Positions 9,819 to 21,865 of a DNA stretch of 48,856 nucleotides are shown in pieces. Below the pieces are notes generated by a model. The model worked only from the letters and a program-made list of their open reading frames with translations. It had not been told where the DNA came from and ran no database searches. The DNA is from Spirogloea muscicola (Eukaryota; Streptophyta; Zygnematophyceae; Spirogloeales; Spirogloeaceae). Position numbers and translations under genes: made by a program. Positions within the stretch are counted from its first letter, which is position 1. Every line of letters begins with the position of its first letter. The stretch is from positions 128,034-176,889 of the forward strand of contig WELB01000217.1 in the NCBI GenBank assembly GCA_009602725.1. The letters run 5' to 3'.

Positions 9819-12800
9819 TCAGGTGGACCTTGACATCCTGGCCTTAGCGATTTTTCGGCCTACGTACTTGGCCGCGTTTGACCCGCCGGCTGCCAAGAAG
9901 CTCACTACAGCTTGCCGAAAGCTTGAGCGAAAATTTGTCGCACCAATGGCACGCTTGACCAACGCCCTGCAGTCGCCCCTTGTCCTGTCCATGACTTCTT
10001 GTGCCATTGCAGTGGCTGCACCTGCCAATCAATGACCAGAACAGCACCATAAGCACCAAGGGAACACATGGAAGAACAGCTAACACGTATGCAAACATGC
10101 TCTTGACCTTGAGCATTTGAGTTTCAGCTAAGAACACAGGGAACCGTGCCCAGCTGCAAGACTGTGAATGGCGATCTCTTGCCATGCAAAGCTGTACAAC
10201 TCTTGAGGGAGGCTACGCATTGTGGAGAATGAGCAACAAGGGAAAGAAAGAGGGGTCCTACATAATGAATTTACGAGTCAACATGCAATGTGATCACGGC
10301 TAATGGAAGGTGCACAAATGGAGCTTCATGACATAGTGGACATATCTCAGACTTCCAGTTGAAGGATAGGAAGGTGGCAGGCAGACTGGCATATACGCTT
10401 ACTGGGATCAACAAGCAGCGCTTGTTGGTGACTCTTCGCCAGGCCTGCTCGCCTAGCCATGCTCAGGAGCAGCGACGACGGGAGAGAGGACAGCAGGGAG
10501 ATGCGGAATGCAGGGCTGTCATCCTGCAGACTGTGCGGAGCTGGACGTCTCAGGAAGGCAAGCTGCCAAAGCATGCCGTGAAGCACTGACAAAGCTAAAC
10601 AGCAATAGAGATGCAACTACTGGATGCTGTAGCAAGACTACAGGAGCAGACATATCTTTCATTGGCAAGTTAGACCAAATGCTGCAGCTTACTTCCATCA
10701 ACATTAACGATTAAAGCTAGCGATTAAGCTAGCCGCATGCTGCAGGTCTTGCAAACAGTCTTAAGAGGTGCGAGAAGAATCAGATTATGTCATGAGACTC
10801 GGGTTCAGTACCCTTTCCAGGACTTAATTCCTCAACCTCAATCAAGTAGGCTGCAGGATTAGGGCCCCCATCTCTCACCTGCCTCCAATTAACAGCGCCA
10901 CCCTCCTCCACTGATGCCCTCATGTCCAGAAGGCCAACGGCAGCAAGATGGCGGGCTGGCAGGCCATAGAGTTGCCGGAAACCGACCGGATTGCCCTGCA
11001 CAATCTTCTCCACCTGCAGGCGCAATTCACCATACTCAGTTACGACAGTCCGTATCAGCATATGAAGATTTGAATTGTCTGTATATATAGGTGTGACTTT
11101 CCACTTCGACATTGCCAGTGCCACTGTGCATGACCATGCTGTGAAGCAGATCCACTTGGGAAGAAATCAACAGTCCGGACGGCTGTTCTAGGACGAAATG
11201 CTTTACTACCTTAACAGCCCTCTCCTAGACAATTGTGAATATCTGCTAGTAGCTGTATGTATCATTCTATCAATCAGACAATCTATCTTCTACCTTCTTG
11301 CGGTCCTCGGCAAAGTACATGCGGATGTCCCCAAGGTAGGACAACTGGCAGACTGTCAAGTAGAGCTCCTCCTGCAGTCCACAAAGGCGACAATTGCTAT
11401 GTTCCCTTGTCTCAAATACATGATTGTTGACAGTGCAGAAGTTTTGTCTCCTGTGTCTGTCTAGTTTCAAGAACCAATGACAGCTGGACCTAGTCTTGCA
11501 AGTAATTAGGTAGTCTTTGCACCTCAGAAAATTGATGAGGCAGGAGTAGCAGAGCCGCCGCCAATGCGGACTGCACATTCAAGCGGTTGAGCTTGCAGAT
11601 GCCGCGGTTGTCCACCAGATGCTTGACCTGCAGACTTTAGGGTGTGTTGACGGTCAGCATGAAGACAGAGCACCTCCTGACACGAAGTGCTCAATTCTCG
11701 TTGGAATCGTGCTTAAGCTTATCACCATGACCCAAGTCCACAGTGTGGAAAACCCAGGTGCAAATGAAACAGGTGAAGGAGGTGAAATAGGCCCCAATAG
11801 CAAGCTAGCATGCAAGGAATGGCATCCTCAGAATTCTTGGAAAATCAGCAATCATTCGTACCACTTCGTCTGTGAAAATCACCTACTAATCAGCAGGCCT
11901 GCTCCACGGTGCTACTGGAGGAATGTCACAGCCCCAAAGCAGAGACGAGGAAGGAGTATAGTACCCACTGGCTTCTGGAGCCGACCGGCGACGTAGAGGT
12001 TGCTCCAAGTCACGAGGTCGTCATACAGACGGCTGGTTGCAATGACACCGTACTTGATCATCTGCAATGCTTTGGATGATGTTCAGTCCTTGACAAGCTC
12101 CAAGTAAGAAGGTGCAGACAACATTGTCAGATAGCCCCCTGACTTCAAGAACATCAAATGGCTCCCATGGTACAGTCTACTTTCATTCGCTTGCTTCAGA
12201 AGATTGAAACGACATAAAAGATGACATGTAAAGTACATGATAACGGGTCTGCTCTGATGAAGGCTTTCAGAATCCTTCAAAGTAAGGCTTGAGAGCTGCA
12301 CAGGGTGTGAGAGGCGCACCCCGTCCTGCCACGGCACCATGGTGTTGAAGTACACGCCGACGCCCCAGCGGTCTGCCAGCCCGGCTACCTGCTAGAGTGG
12401 GAATCAGTTATACAAGGATCCATGGATTTGAATGCCCAGCCCTTGCCAAATACCCAAGACCTGGAAGTTAGACCCTAGATCATCTGACTTCCTAACCCTT
12501 AACCTTAACCTAACCATAACCCTAAACCCTATCTAGGGGACTCACAAGGAGCAGGCTTGAAGTGGTGCAAGGGAGGCGAAGAGCCTCTATGGCACGTCGA
12601 GCTCACCGCCGGCGCGCCGGCCCAGGCAAGGAGCGGCGAGTAGTGGTGCCGGTTGAGCAGCAGGTTCTGCCACAGGGAAAGGGGGTTGAGGCACCAGGAA
12701 GTGCTGAGTCAGGGAATCAAACCCTTACCCTTGGTTATGAAGACATTCTTCTACCATTGGAGCTTATCTCCTAACCGCAAATGATAGGCTTAATGAGCAG

Positions 12801-13241
12801 ATAACAGCTTCTCTAATCAAGCATCCCTTACTGTCCTTGGTTGCTAGCGGACGAGGTCTCTCAGTGTCAGCACAGCCGAGCCCCGCAGCCAGCTTAAGCG
12901 TTAGACCTATTGGAAACGGGTTAAGCGGGCGGCGGGCGAGCCGAACCTCGGCGTGCCACGCCCGCGGGCAGTCCACGGCGAGGATGTAGTCCACCATCGG
13001 CACCTGCGCCGGCGGCGCAGAGTCAATGCTGACTCCGGATCCCCAGAAGCCTCGTCTTTGACTCTGACTTTGACGCTGAGGCGGGCGAGCGGGTGCCGAG
13101 TCAAAGTCCGAGGGCAGAGTGCTGACGTCGGCGGCGGGGCCGGCGCCGGCGCCAGCGCTGCGCTGCGCAAAGACGCCGGAGCCGTAGGCGAAGGCGGCGT
13201 CGACGGGCGGCAGCGCGGCCAGCGGCGCCGCCAGCGCGGCG

Positions 13242-13243
<2 letters not shown>
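9819..13243 (-). CDS. TAM41: Mitochondrial phosphatidate cytidylyltransferase TAM41 (5' end in gap)
   Basis: TAM41 makes CDP-diacylglycerol at the mitochondrial inner membrane, the precursor of cardiolipin. Minus-strand exons: 13243(partial)-12947, 12666-12607, 12388-12320, 12061-11969, 11627-11523, 11371-11294, 11013-10879, 10523-10403, 10015-9819; phases agree over about 384 residues. Family landmarks are all present: AFAYGSGVF, VDYILAVDCPRAWH, NRHHYS, WGVGVYFNT, MIKYGVI, LVTWSNLYVAGRLQKP, QLSYLGDIRMYFAEDRKK, GNPVGFRQLYG, and the C-terminal RQAVVSFLAAGGSNAAKYVG. An extra Ser/Pro/Gln-rich stretch of roughly 50 residues separates the first two motifs. The start codon and any targeting peptide are lost in a 57-base T run and the N gap; the last acceptor is the least certain border. 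It diverges from the isomerase gene across that gap. Confidence 0.92.
12491..12531. repeat. Degenerate CCCTAA(A) tract in TAM41 intron 2
   Basis: Reads CCTAACCCTTAACC.. to CCCTAAACCCTA, about six degenerate telomere-like units inside the intron between the exons ending at 12607 and starting at 12388. Confidence 0.7.
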
Positions 13244-13300
<57 letters not shown>

Positions 13301-13501
13301 NNNNNNNNNNNNNNNNNNNNNNNNNNNNNNNNNNNNNNNNNNNNNNNNNNNNNNNNNNNNNNNNNNNNNNNNNNNNNNNNNNNNNNNNNNNNNNNNNNNN
13401 NNNNNNNNNNNNNNNNNNNNNNNNNNNNNNNNNNNNNNNNNNNNNNNNNNNNNNNNNNNNNNNNNNNNNNNNNNNNNNNNNNNNNNNNNNNNNNNNNNNN
13501 N
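13244..13501. other. 57-base T run plus N gap between divergent genes
   Basis: An uninterrupted T run (13244-13300) abuts unknown bases. It falls where the TAM41 first exon should begin and is out of keeping with the surrounding GC-rich coding sequence, so it is probably a sequencing or gap-filling artefact. The real bidirectional promoter is hidden here. Confidence 0.85.
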
Positions 13502-13585
13502 CGCCGCCGCCGGCCCCTTTTTGGGCGGCGCCTCAGTCTGCGGCTGCGGCGCCCAGGGCCGGCCGTGGCACGGTGCGCTGCGGCC

Positions 13586-13672
13586 ATGGCGCCGGCGGAG
13601 GCGCCCGAATTGGCCGAGGCGGCCATGGACCCTCTCCAGCGCCGCCTCATGCTCGAGGACGAGTGAGCCCGA

Positions 13673-13707
<35 letters not shown>

Positions 13708-15681
13708 CAACCCAAACCCTAAGTTCCTGAAGCATATGTGCCCTGCAGGTGCATCGTCGTGGACGAGGACGACCGCGTGCTCGGCCACGACAGCAAGTAC
13801 AACTGTACGGCCAGCCAACCTTCCCTGAGCGTGCGCTTTTGCCCAAGAACCTCGGTTAATCCAACAACTAATCGTTCAACGACGGTTAGTTGTTGGATGT
13901 CGAACTTCAGCAGAAAGCTTATTAGACCTTATTTCTGACAACCACACTTGAAAAATGTATTAGTGAAAAGTCGTCAGCTCTGCGGAGCTAGCGAGTAGGG
14001 TCACTGAAGTCTGCTCAGAACGCCAGATGAGTTGCTCCCAAGTCGTCCGACCACCCAATCCGACCACGGCTGCTTTGACTTCGTGGCATAAATGATTCCT
14101 TGTTCGATTGGACTCCGTGTCTTCCTAGCCCCTTGATTATAAAGTTATGTCATCTGGGCTTCTGCATTACCTGGACTACATGCTGGTGAAGAAGCGGAGG
14201 CCACTCAAAAGCCTGCCAAGCCCCTTAGGCAACAGCCTTAGGTGTCTTGTCTTGGTATAATGAGCTTGCAGGCGGCGGCAGACACGCCGTTTATGCACTT
14301 GTTGATGAAGCTGCTCTGATCGTCTCACTTTCGAGCGCGCGAAGCATACTCGTCCTGTTAGCATTAGCCTTAGCCTTTGTGGAGTAATCACCTCACCGTT
14401 GGCTGTGTCCCTGCTGTGCTTGACGCTGGAATTGGGTGCTGCCTCTGCTGCAAATCGCGCAGGCCACCTGATGGAGCGGATCGATGCCGACAATCTGCTC
14501 CACCGGGCATTCAGTGTTTTCCTCTTTGATTCCCAGAACCGGCTGCTCCTTCAGGTACTGCTCAGACACGTACTACGTCGAGTAATGTTGTGTCATGATA
14601 CACGCCATCAGTGCTGGACTGAGTAGTAGATCCTCAAATTCGGCTCACGGTTTCTTCGTGTGCAAAGTATGTGTGGCATGCACGACGTACTACCGAGTTG
14701 GCCAATCTGCAGTAGCACATAGACGTGACTCAGTCCTGCAGCAAACGCCTGTCCTACATTGGGCGAGCTTTGGAGCACAAGTTTTACTGGCCTCTCGCTG
14801 ACTGCGTGCAGAAGCGATCGTCAACCAAAGTCACATTTCCGCTGGTCTGGACCAACGCCTGCTGCAGCCACCCCCTCTTCCGCGACTCCGAGATGATCGC
14901 TGAGAATCACCTAGGTGGGCATAATTGGCGGTTGAATATTGCGGTTGATGCAGTTCCCCTCTATTCTATGCTAGTGCTGAATTGGTGGGTGCAAACGACT
15001 TTGTAATTCAAACATTGTGCATGGTCCACATCAGTCAGCCTTTTGAGCTTAATGGAGCGATTGGCTGATATAAAACAAGTCTACTGCTGATCGTAGCACA
15101 AGCTTCTCAACCGCCGTTGCTGAGCTCGCAGGAGTCAGGAATGCTGCGCAGCGAAAGCTGTACGACGAGCTAGGCGTTGTCGCAGCGGATGCGCCAGTAG
15201 ACAAGTTCATGGTCCTGGGTCGAATGCATTACAAGGCTCCCTCTGATGGCAAATGGGGAGAGCACGAAGGTGCGGAGCGCCTGCTTGGAAGAAAGCGGCT
15301 GCTGTAGCTCCTGTATGACTTGTATTGGGGAGAGCAGCACAGTGGACCCTTATCTCTTGAATTGAGACCAGAAGCTCAGAATGTTGACTCTAACGATCTC
15401 CTTTAAGGATTGTCTCTTTCTTCACTGCAGTGGACTATCTCCTGTTCCTGAAGGGCGACGTGAAGCTGGCGCCCAACTCAGAGGAGGTCGCTGACGTGCG
15501 GTACGTCAACCAAGGCGAGCTTCGGGAGCTCGTCAGGCAGGCGGGTGAACGCGGCAGCGACGTGCGGCTCTCGCCGTGGTTTCAGCTTGTGGTCGACCGC
15601 TTCCTCTTTGGCTGGTGGGAGCGGATGGAGAAGGGGACACTGCACGAGGCCATTGACATGGAGACCATTCACCGGCTTTAG
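13586..15681 (+). CDS. IDI: Isopentenyl-diphosphate delta-isomerase, type I
   Basis: Interconverts IPP and DMAPP, supplying both C5 units for isoprenoids. Exons 13586-13662, 13749-13804, 14463-14554, 14812-14914, 15132-15269, 15431-15681 join in phase to 238 residues, near the 227 of the human enzyme. Visible landmarks: ECIVVDEDDRVLGHD, LLHRAFSVFLFD, the catalytic-cysteine motif TNACCSHP, the Nudix-fold segment AAQRKLYDELGV, the metal/acid motif KWGEHE, and the C-terminal WFQLVVDRFLFGWWE with a histidine-containing ETIHRL end. All catalytic residues appear intact. The start is the first ATG in a good CGGCCATGG context after the gap; no obvious transit peptide follows it, so a cytosolic or peroxisomal form, or a longer form starting in the gap, are both possible. 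Confidence 0.95.
13676..13707. repeat. CCG trinucleotide run in IDI intron 1
   Basis: About ten CCG units sit just downstream of the donor site, followed by a short AACCCTAA telomere-like string (13711-13721). Confidence 0.8.
13859..13898. repeat. 17-bp inverted repeat in IDI intron 2
   Basis: ATCCAACAACTAATCGT pairs with ACGGTTAGTTGTTGGAT (16 of 17 bp) around a 6-base loop, about 55 bases into the intron. It is a possible remnant of a small hairpin element. Confidence 0.75.
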
Positions 15682-16221
15682 GCTAGCCTGCCTACAATAT
15701 TTCTGCTTCAGAGACGTGCCCCTAGCTATCCCACAGTGAAGCCGTAGCCAGGCCATAAGCTTAGAAGCTTGGTTGCGTGAGACTTAGGCATAGGTCTGCT
15801 AATTTAGCTGTCATGTTATGCGCAAAACAAGGTCGAGTACACTGTTGACATTCTTCTACAGTGGACTGGACCTGCGATTTAGTCCAATCACGAAGCAGCC
15901 CGAGCTTCTCATGTCCTGATCTTGATCTTTGTGCCCTTTCTTTGGTAGCAAAGACAGCACTCTTGCTGCAGAGAAGCGAAATGGTGAAGGCTGGAGAGTG
16001 TATGTGAACAACTCCACAACAACCAGAAGATCCCGCAAAGATTTTGTCTAGGGCTTTAGGACGACCTCCAGAGATTTCACCGTAAGGTGGCATGACATAA
16101 AGTGCCACGAGGTATTTCAGCAGCACTGGCTTGGGCAGGTCGTGGCAAGATCTATCAAGTACAAATTACAAAACTGGTTGGCAGCGGAAAGTAAGTCATC
16201 ACTGACAAACAAACCATTCGG
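15682..16221. other. Convergent intergenic region, IDI / BCKDH-E2
   Basis: Contains the 3' ends of both genes. A TTACA (TGTAA on the minus strand, the green-algal polyadenylation hexamer core) lies about 50 bases past the E2 stop at 16166-16170. Nothing else is recognised. Confidence 0.45.
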
Positions 16222-18953
16222 CTACCGTGAAGAGAGGAGAAGTCTGCCTGGCTGCTCAATGTTGCGCTTCCACTCTTGGCAGAATAAGGCCAGCGTGGCA
16301 CCGTCAATCACCCTGTGGTCAGCGGACCAACTCACTGGCATGATGGACGCTGAGTACAAGTCTTCGTCTTTGTCAAACCGTGGCACCTTCTGGATTTTCC
16401 CGAGTGCAACAATGGCTAACTCGGGGACCTTGATGACAGGAACAGCGTAGGTGCCCCCTATTGTGCCCACGTTTGAGATGGTTATGGTGCCCTCTTCCAG
16501 GTCTGCTGCCGGTAGCTTGTTGTAAGCTGCCAGTTTCTGCAATCTCTGGATCTCCAACCCAATCTGCATCATCAGAATGAGCAGCAGTCAGAAATCCTGC
16601 TATAGAGGCCTCAATCCTGCCACCTCAATCTTGAAAAATGCAAGAGGTGACCCGAGCATATAAGTGGATTCTTGGGCGTCAGAGTGGCGGAACCACAGCA
16701 CATGTGCAGTAGCGACAGGCATGCTATCAGCTAGGGTAAAGGTACTAGACATTACACAAGAATCACATCGTGCAACTACCTTGAGTACTGAAAGTTGTTG
16801 ACAATTCTTGACATTGGGTACGACAAGTCCGCCTTCGACAGCCATCGCTATACCAACATTGTGTGATGCTGCACATGTGCTTTGCCTAAATGAGTCATTG
16901 AGATGGGGCCACCCCCCCCCCCCCCCCCAGCAACCTGAAGAAGGAAACTGCACAGACTGCCCTGCATTGCTCAGCCTTGCAGAAGACCTGCTCCTTCGAG
17001 GTAAGTCTTACCCACCTTTGCACATTATCTCTGTCATATCTTCGCTGAGTGTCCCATTCAAGATGGGAAACCTCTCCAGAGACTTCGAGAGTGCCTTCAC
17101 AATGAAAGGGAGGTAGGTGAGCTTCAAGCCCTGTGCAGAGGCCATTTCAAGCAAAGAATCTCGAAGAAGGGACAGTTGATCCATCTCCAAGTCTTCCATG
17201 AATGTGAAGTGAGGGATCTTGTTTGCAGCTTGCATGGTCTTGGCCATTGCCCGTCGATAGCCTCTGCATGGAAAGGAAAAGTGACAATAGGTATGTGGCA
17301 AGACTTTGAGAGTTCTGCCAGACACCCATAAGCCTCTTTACAGAAATGAGGATGGCGAGCTTGAGCACGCAACTGGCTAGTCTTGGGCGACTCTTTCTCA
17401 GCTGTTATGTTGCTACGATCTTCGAAAGGTAAAACTGAGGCAAGGCTTTGTCAAGAAGCTGAGATAACCTGATGTGAATGACATGGCTTGCTGGGGTTGC
17501 CTCCTCCCGATTATCAATTACCAAAGATTGCTCGGTGCTCTCTGATGGACTGCCTTGCTGTGGACTTCTTGAAGAACTTTCTCGATCTGGCCTCTCCTGT
17601 TCTGCTGCCTGCTTTGCTGCAGCGTATTGCAAGACGTCTTCCCGGAGTATTCTGCCATCCTTGCCTGTCCCGATGACCTCCGGTAGGTGAGCTCTATACA
17701 CTCGGGCGAGGTGGCGCACGGCCGGTGTAGCAAGCGTCTGCGATTTCTGTGCAGCAGGTGGAGACTCACTGGCCGGAACATCATCTGCTCGCGGACGTTT
17801 GTCTTCCAAGTCTGATTCATATCCTGAGCTCAACTTTTGTGGACCTGACGGGCCGGTCTTCTGGGGAGGCTGAGGACATTCTTTAACAAGTGGCTGCGAT
17901 CGATCAGTCTCCAGCAGCGACTTGGGGGACGTGGCCCCAACAGGAAGGAGGTCCAGAAGCGTCTCGCCAACCTGCTGCACAATGCCGAGGAGGCAGGTCT
18001 GACAAGCTGTTGCGTCGTCAATGGTTGCAAGCTTATGAGATGACACCACTGCATCACACTGCGAAAGGAGACCCTCCCGATAGGCGGCATGGCCAAGCTG
18101 ATATAAAACTACAAAAGACAAAGAGATGCCTGCGGATACTGCAGAGAAGCATTCCACACTATAATGAGGCTTTTATGAAAATTGCATTGAATGTTGATCG
18201 GCAAGACATCCGGCCTGCTGCGATCACCTTCACAACATCGCCAGGCGCGAAGCGCAGATGTGCAATCTTTCCCTTGTAGCGACTTGTCACCTCGACTGAA
18301 GCTTTGTCACTCTGCACCTCGCAAACTGGCTGAAATTGCTCCACATCATCTCCCTGCTCGCACGATACTCATAGCTCAGCTAATCGAATGCTCTCATGTG
18401 CCTTATAGTCTCCTTCTTCTCGAAATCGAAAGAGAATTCCAAGCAACAGATGGATAAGTCGATCTTCAACCTCCAAACGGCGACAATATCCCAAGTGATA
18501 CTTATGGAAGATGCTTCAAAAGTAAACGCATGGAATCCACACTGACCTCCTTTTCATACTGACCTCCTTGACATGCCAGCGCAGCAGCTCGCACTCTGCA
18601 ATTCCTTCGCCGGTCTGAGCTAGCCTCAGCTCATAGAACCCGGACATGGATGGAGCTCCCGTGGACCCTACAGACGAGAACGACCTGTAGCAGACAGAAT
18701 ACTCCGGCCACAAAGCCCTGCCTGCAGAAGTGCCACCAAGGGCAACAACCTGGACGCTTGCCCTGCGTCTATGCTCATCTTGGTCCCTTCTGCCAGTCCA
18801 GTATGCCACGATAGCGCTTGGCAATCCTTGAGAGCGGCAGGACGGCTGCGCCCCGGCTCCGGGGGGACCAGAGGGGGCAGGCTTCCAGGTCGCCGCCCGC
18901 AAGTGCCAGGACGGCGACGCCAGCCGGAGCACGGTCCTCCAGCATCGCGGCAT
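16222..18953 (-). CDS. DBT: Branched-chain alpha-keto acid dehydrogenase E2 (lipoyl transacylase)
   Basis: E2 core of the mitochondrial complex that oxidises keto acids from Leu, Ile and Val; it passes acyl groups from a lipoyl lysine to CoA. Minus-strand exons 18953-18564, 18353-18228, 17971-17469, 17263-17016, 16868-16780, 16563-16222 give 565 residues in phase. The start [16 protein letters not shown] is Arg-rich and acid-free, a mitochondrial presequence; an in-frame stop at 19020-19022 excludes a longer form. Order: lipoyl domain ([13 protein letters not shown], lipoyl lysine in VQSDKAS), Ser/Pro linker, subunit-binding domain ([20 protein letters not shown]), catalytic domain ([53 protein letters not shown]) and the active-site [10 protein letters not shown]. 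The [11 protein letters not shown] and NVGTIGGT strings favour branched-chain E2 over pyruvate or oxoglutarate E2. Confidence 0.95.
16912..16928. repeat. 17-base C run in an E2 intron
   Basis: A homopolymer (G on the coding strand) within the intron between the exons ending at 17016 and starting at 16868; its length may be uncertain in the assembly. Confidence 0.8.
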
Positions 18954-19463
18954 TGGCGTCGACAGCGGCGCGAGACGGGCGGCCGACGGTCCCAACGCTC
19001 CGCGGAGCGCGCGCCGAGTTCAGAGGCGCCGAGGCTGCGCGAGAGAGGCGCCTCAGAGGGCGACGACGGGCTGCTGCGCGCGCCGCAGCATGGCCATGGC
19101 GGCCGGGCCCGACGCCTGCGCCGGGGACTGCCGCGGCGGGCGAGCCAGTCCGGGGTTGTCCGGCAAGAGGGTTGCCGTCAGTGTCAGCGGGGACGCCGCG
19201 TCAGCTCCCGCGGGCGCCAGCTGGACCCGTGGCGCCAGCAGTGAATCGAGCCTAACTCGACGGTTATGCCCATCGTGGTTACCCCCGATTGCCTAATACC
19301 ACCGCTAAGTGCCAGTGATGGAAAGCTGTTAGCGGGTGGCTTCGTCCCGCCGGCGCGCCAGGTTCGAATCCCGAACCCGGCCCCGCGACGCGACTGTGTT
19401 TGGCGGCAGCGCGGCTCCCGGCGGCCGCGGCGGCGGCGGCAGCGGCGGCGGCGTATCGGCGGG
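18954..19463. promoter_or_regulatory. Shared divergent promoter region, E2 / ECO1
   Basis: About 510 GC-rich bases separate two start codons that point away from each other, so the 5' leaders and promoters of both genes must lie here. No clear TATA box is seen. CGG/GCG repeats lie just before the ECO1 start. Confidence 0.5.
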
Positions 19464-21241
19464 ATGCGCGGCGGCGGTGGCCGGAGGCAGCGGGCCTCGA
19501 AGCCCTCGGCGCGCCTCCGGCCGTGCGCGCCGGCAGGGAAGCGCAGGGCGCAGGGCGGGCAGCTGTTCCTGGACCTCGGCCAGGCGGACTTCTCGTCCAC
19601 CACCTGCCGCGCCTGCGGCCTGCTCTACGCCCCGGGCCTGCCCCAGGACGAGCAGCTGCACGCCAGCTTCCACCGCCGCGCCACCGGCGGAGTCCCCTTT
19701 GAGGTACGTCTCCTCAGCTCGGAGCTCAGCGAGCTATACTCCTGCCACTGACACCACTTGCAAGAGCTCGAGCTTGTTCCTCACTGTCAGCATATGTCTT
19801 GTGTGCACTCGTGTGTGCATCACCGTTGAGTCCTTGTCTTTGACTTTAAATTCCTCGTAAGATGGTCTTCGTCACTTGTATCACTCACTCTCTCAGACGC
19901 TCTCTTGAGCATACTCGTGAGAGATGATGCCCATGTTGGGCAGAGGTATACAGTAACCGGCTTCCCAACAATGTCAGTCGTTCAAGAGTGAAGCTGACTT
20001 GGTTGACTGGTTTAGTTGCCAGGGCTGGAAGCAGGAGCGAGTCGTCAAGGCTGCTGCACCGGGTGGCGGCCGCATCCTGATGATTGATGCTCAGGACCCT
20101 TTCCGACAGAGGCAGAAGGTATTAGAGGACCCATGCCAGCATTCCAGCTGCTGTAACTGTAGCATGTTGAGAGATCAAGATGGCCTGTCCTGCTTGCTTT
20201 CGGCCGTGTTGCAAACTGGGCATTGGGATGGTGATGTCTGATGCAGTAATATTGCTGCAGGCACGTGAGGTCCTGCAAGTAGTCGCTGTGGAACTTGGAC
20301 TCGACTTCAATTGGCTTCAAGAAGCTCATTGCAAGGTACGGCCTCATGACAGACAATAGTGTTCATCCGTTTTGGTTCCATCATTGAAAACATGCACACG
20401 AGTCCCTTTGATATTGATGACACTGATTGATTCACTCTGCTTGTATTTAAGGTAGCCAGCTGAGCTACCTCCAGTCGATTGACATGTGTTGGAATTTTTT
20501 TGGCCCCCGTAAATGCAGACATACTTACACATCTCTACTTTCAAGAAGGTCGTGGGATGCTTGGTAGCGGAACCCATATCAGAAGCTTTCGCTCTGACCT
20601 CAACACAGCCATCTCCTCCTGTCAGCTCTATATCATCAAAGGTCCATGATACAGCACAGAGCCCAGGTACTGTGGGCGCTGGGGCTATGAAAGGTGTGAC
20701 TATGAGGTTTGGCAATGTCACTTTCCGCAGGGAGGTTGTTGCAAAACGCAGATCAAGGCAAGAGGAAATAGAGGTGCCAGTGCAGCCCTCGCTGACATGT
20801 TTGAGAGATGCAAAGCCAGCTTCATGTGGCATACGTGCCATCTGGGTCCAAAGCGCCGAGCGCCGGAGGGGCATCGCGACTGGCCTGCTAGAAGCCCTAA
20901 GGCATGCTCCACTGACTTTTCAATGCAGAGGATGACTCATCAAGCATGAACTTGCTCAGGCTGGCCAAACCCACTTGAACCCCACATTGATGCAGTTTTC
21001 ACATTGTAAGAAATGTCAAATTGCTTAATGCACGGCTGCAGCTTATGCAGCCATGCCTGCGTTCGTCTGCTGTGACAGGCATACATTCCTCCTCGGCTGC
21101 AAGTTGCCCCGTACACGTTGTGCTTTCTCGCAACCAACTAGGGATGGCCAGGCTTTTGCAACCAAGTACTTTGGAAGAGACGATTTCCTGGTGTACCTCA
21201 GTGCCAACAGCACTGAAGCAGTAGACGCACATAAACTCTAA
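19464..21241 (+). CDS. ECO1: Sister-chromatid cohesion N-acetyltransferase ECO1/CTF7/ESCO
   Basis: Acetylates cohesin SMC3 in S phase to lock sister chromatids together. Exons 19464-19703, 20023-20118, 20261-20335, 20519-20901, 21079-21241 join in phase to 318 residues. After a basic N-terminus comes the PIP-independent C2H2 finger (CRACGLLYAP..DEQLHASFH), then the acetyltransferase: GCLVAEPI, CGIRAIWVQSAERRRGIATGLL (acetyl-CoA loop RRRGIA), and the family signature CAFSQPT, FATKYFGRDDFLVY. The last intron can only be spliced in frame with a GC donor (AAG|GCATGC); no GT occurs before an in-frame stop. The start is the ATG after the GGC-rich leader; an upstream in-frame ATG at 19266 would add a low-complexity Arg-rich tail and cannot be excluded. 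Compared with plant CTF7 the N-terminal tail is short. Confidence 0.93.
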
Positions 21242-21737
21242 GATGAGCAGGAGCACTGCAGAGCAGACCACATTCTTTTATTCTTTTGACCTCAAACGTC
21301 TCAAAACGAAGAGTATATGGTTCCAACTATACAGTCATTGAAGGTGGTAGGCAAGCCGAGCTATTTGGAGTCCAAGTGTGTGTGCTGCATTGTGACATTG
21401 TAATATGGTGCAAAGCTGCCGCTGCAGAATATTCAGGAGATATGTTACCTCCATTTAGCAGTGAGGCTTTGAAGCTGGCAATGTGATCTCGAGTAGCAGT
21501 GTTGCCACCGAGTGGCCCTGCAAACACAGGCAGCTCGGCTTGGCCGCATGGAAGCAAGTTGTTTGCCGACTAGAAGACCTGCCGGTACCTGACTGGAGGA
21601 GAAGCCTCTGAACTGGTAAGCCTGGGAGGCTGTACTTGGCAAGCAGCAGACATCCACTTCAAGCTGGCATCCACAGCCGTCTCTCCGGCCACATACAATA
21701 CTCTGCAGCTCGACACACTGAGGTTCATGGTGCATCA

Positions 21738-21865
21738 TCCGTCAGCAAGAGCAGATCGGAATAAGGGCGGAATAGCGTTGCCGTGTTGGAGCCTGGAGGC
21801 AGCTGCCAGGGCGCGGCCTGGCCGCACTGCCAAGCCCGCAAATGCACAGAACGATGGGACATGGT
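21738..21865 (-). repeat. Dispersed repeat family A, minus-strand copy
   Basis: Read on the minus strand it gives GCGGCCAGGCCGCGCCCTGG, CAGCTGCCTCCAGGCTCC and ATTCCGCCCTTATTCCGAT, in the order seen in copy 3 at 3806-3960. Confidence 0.55.

Noticed and set aside
12764-13846. 360-codon minus-strand frame through the T run and N gap
   Set aside because: Most of it is unknown bases and polylysine from the T run; only the TAM41 exon at 12947-13243 is supported.
19345-19380. Possible tRNA T-arm (GGTTCGAATCC)
   Set aside because: The T-loop string is present but the flanking 5-bp stem does not pair and no anticodon or acceptor stem could be folded upstream.
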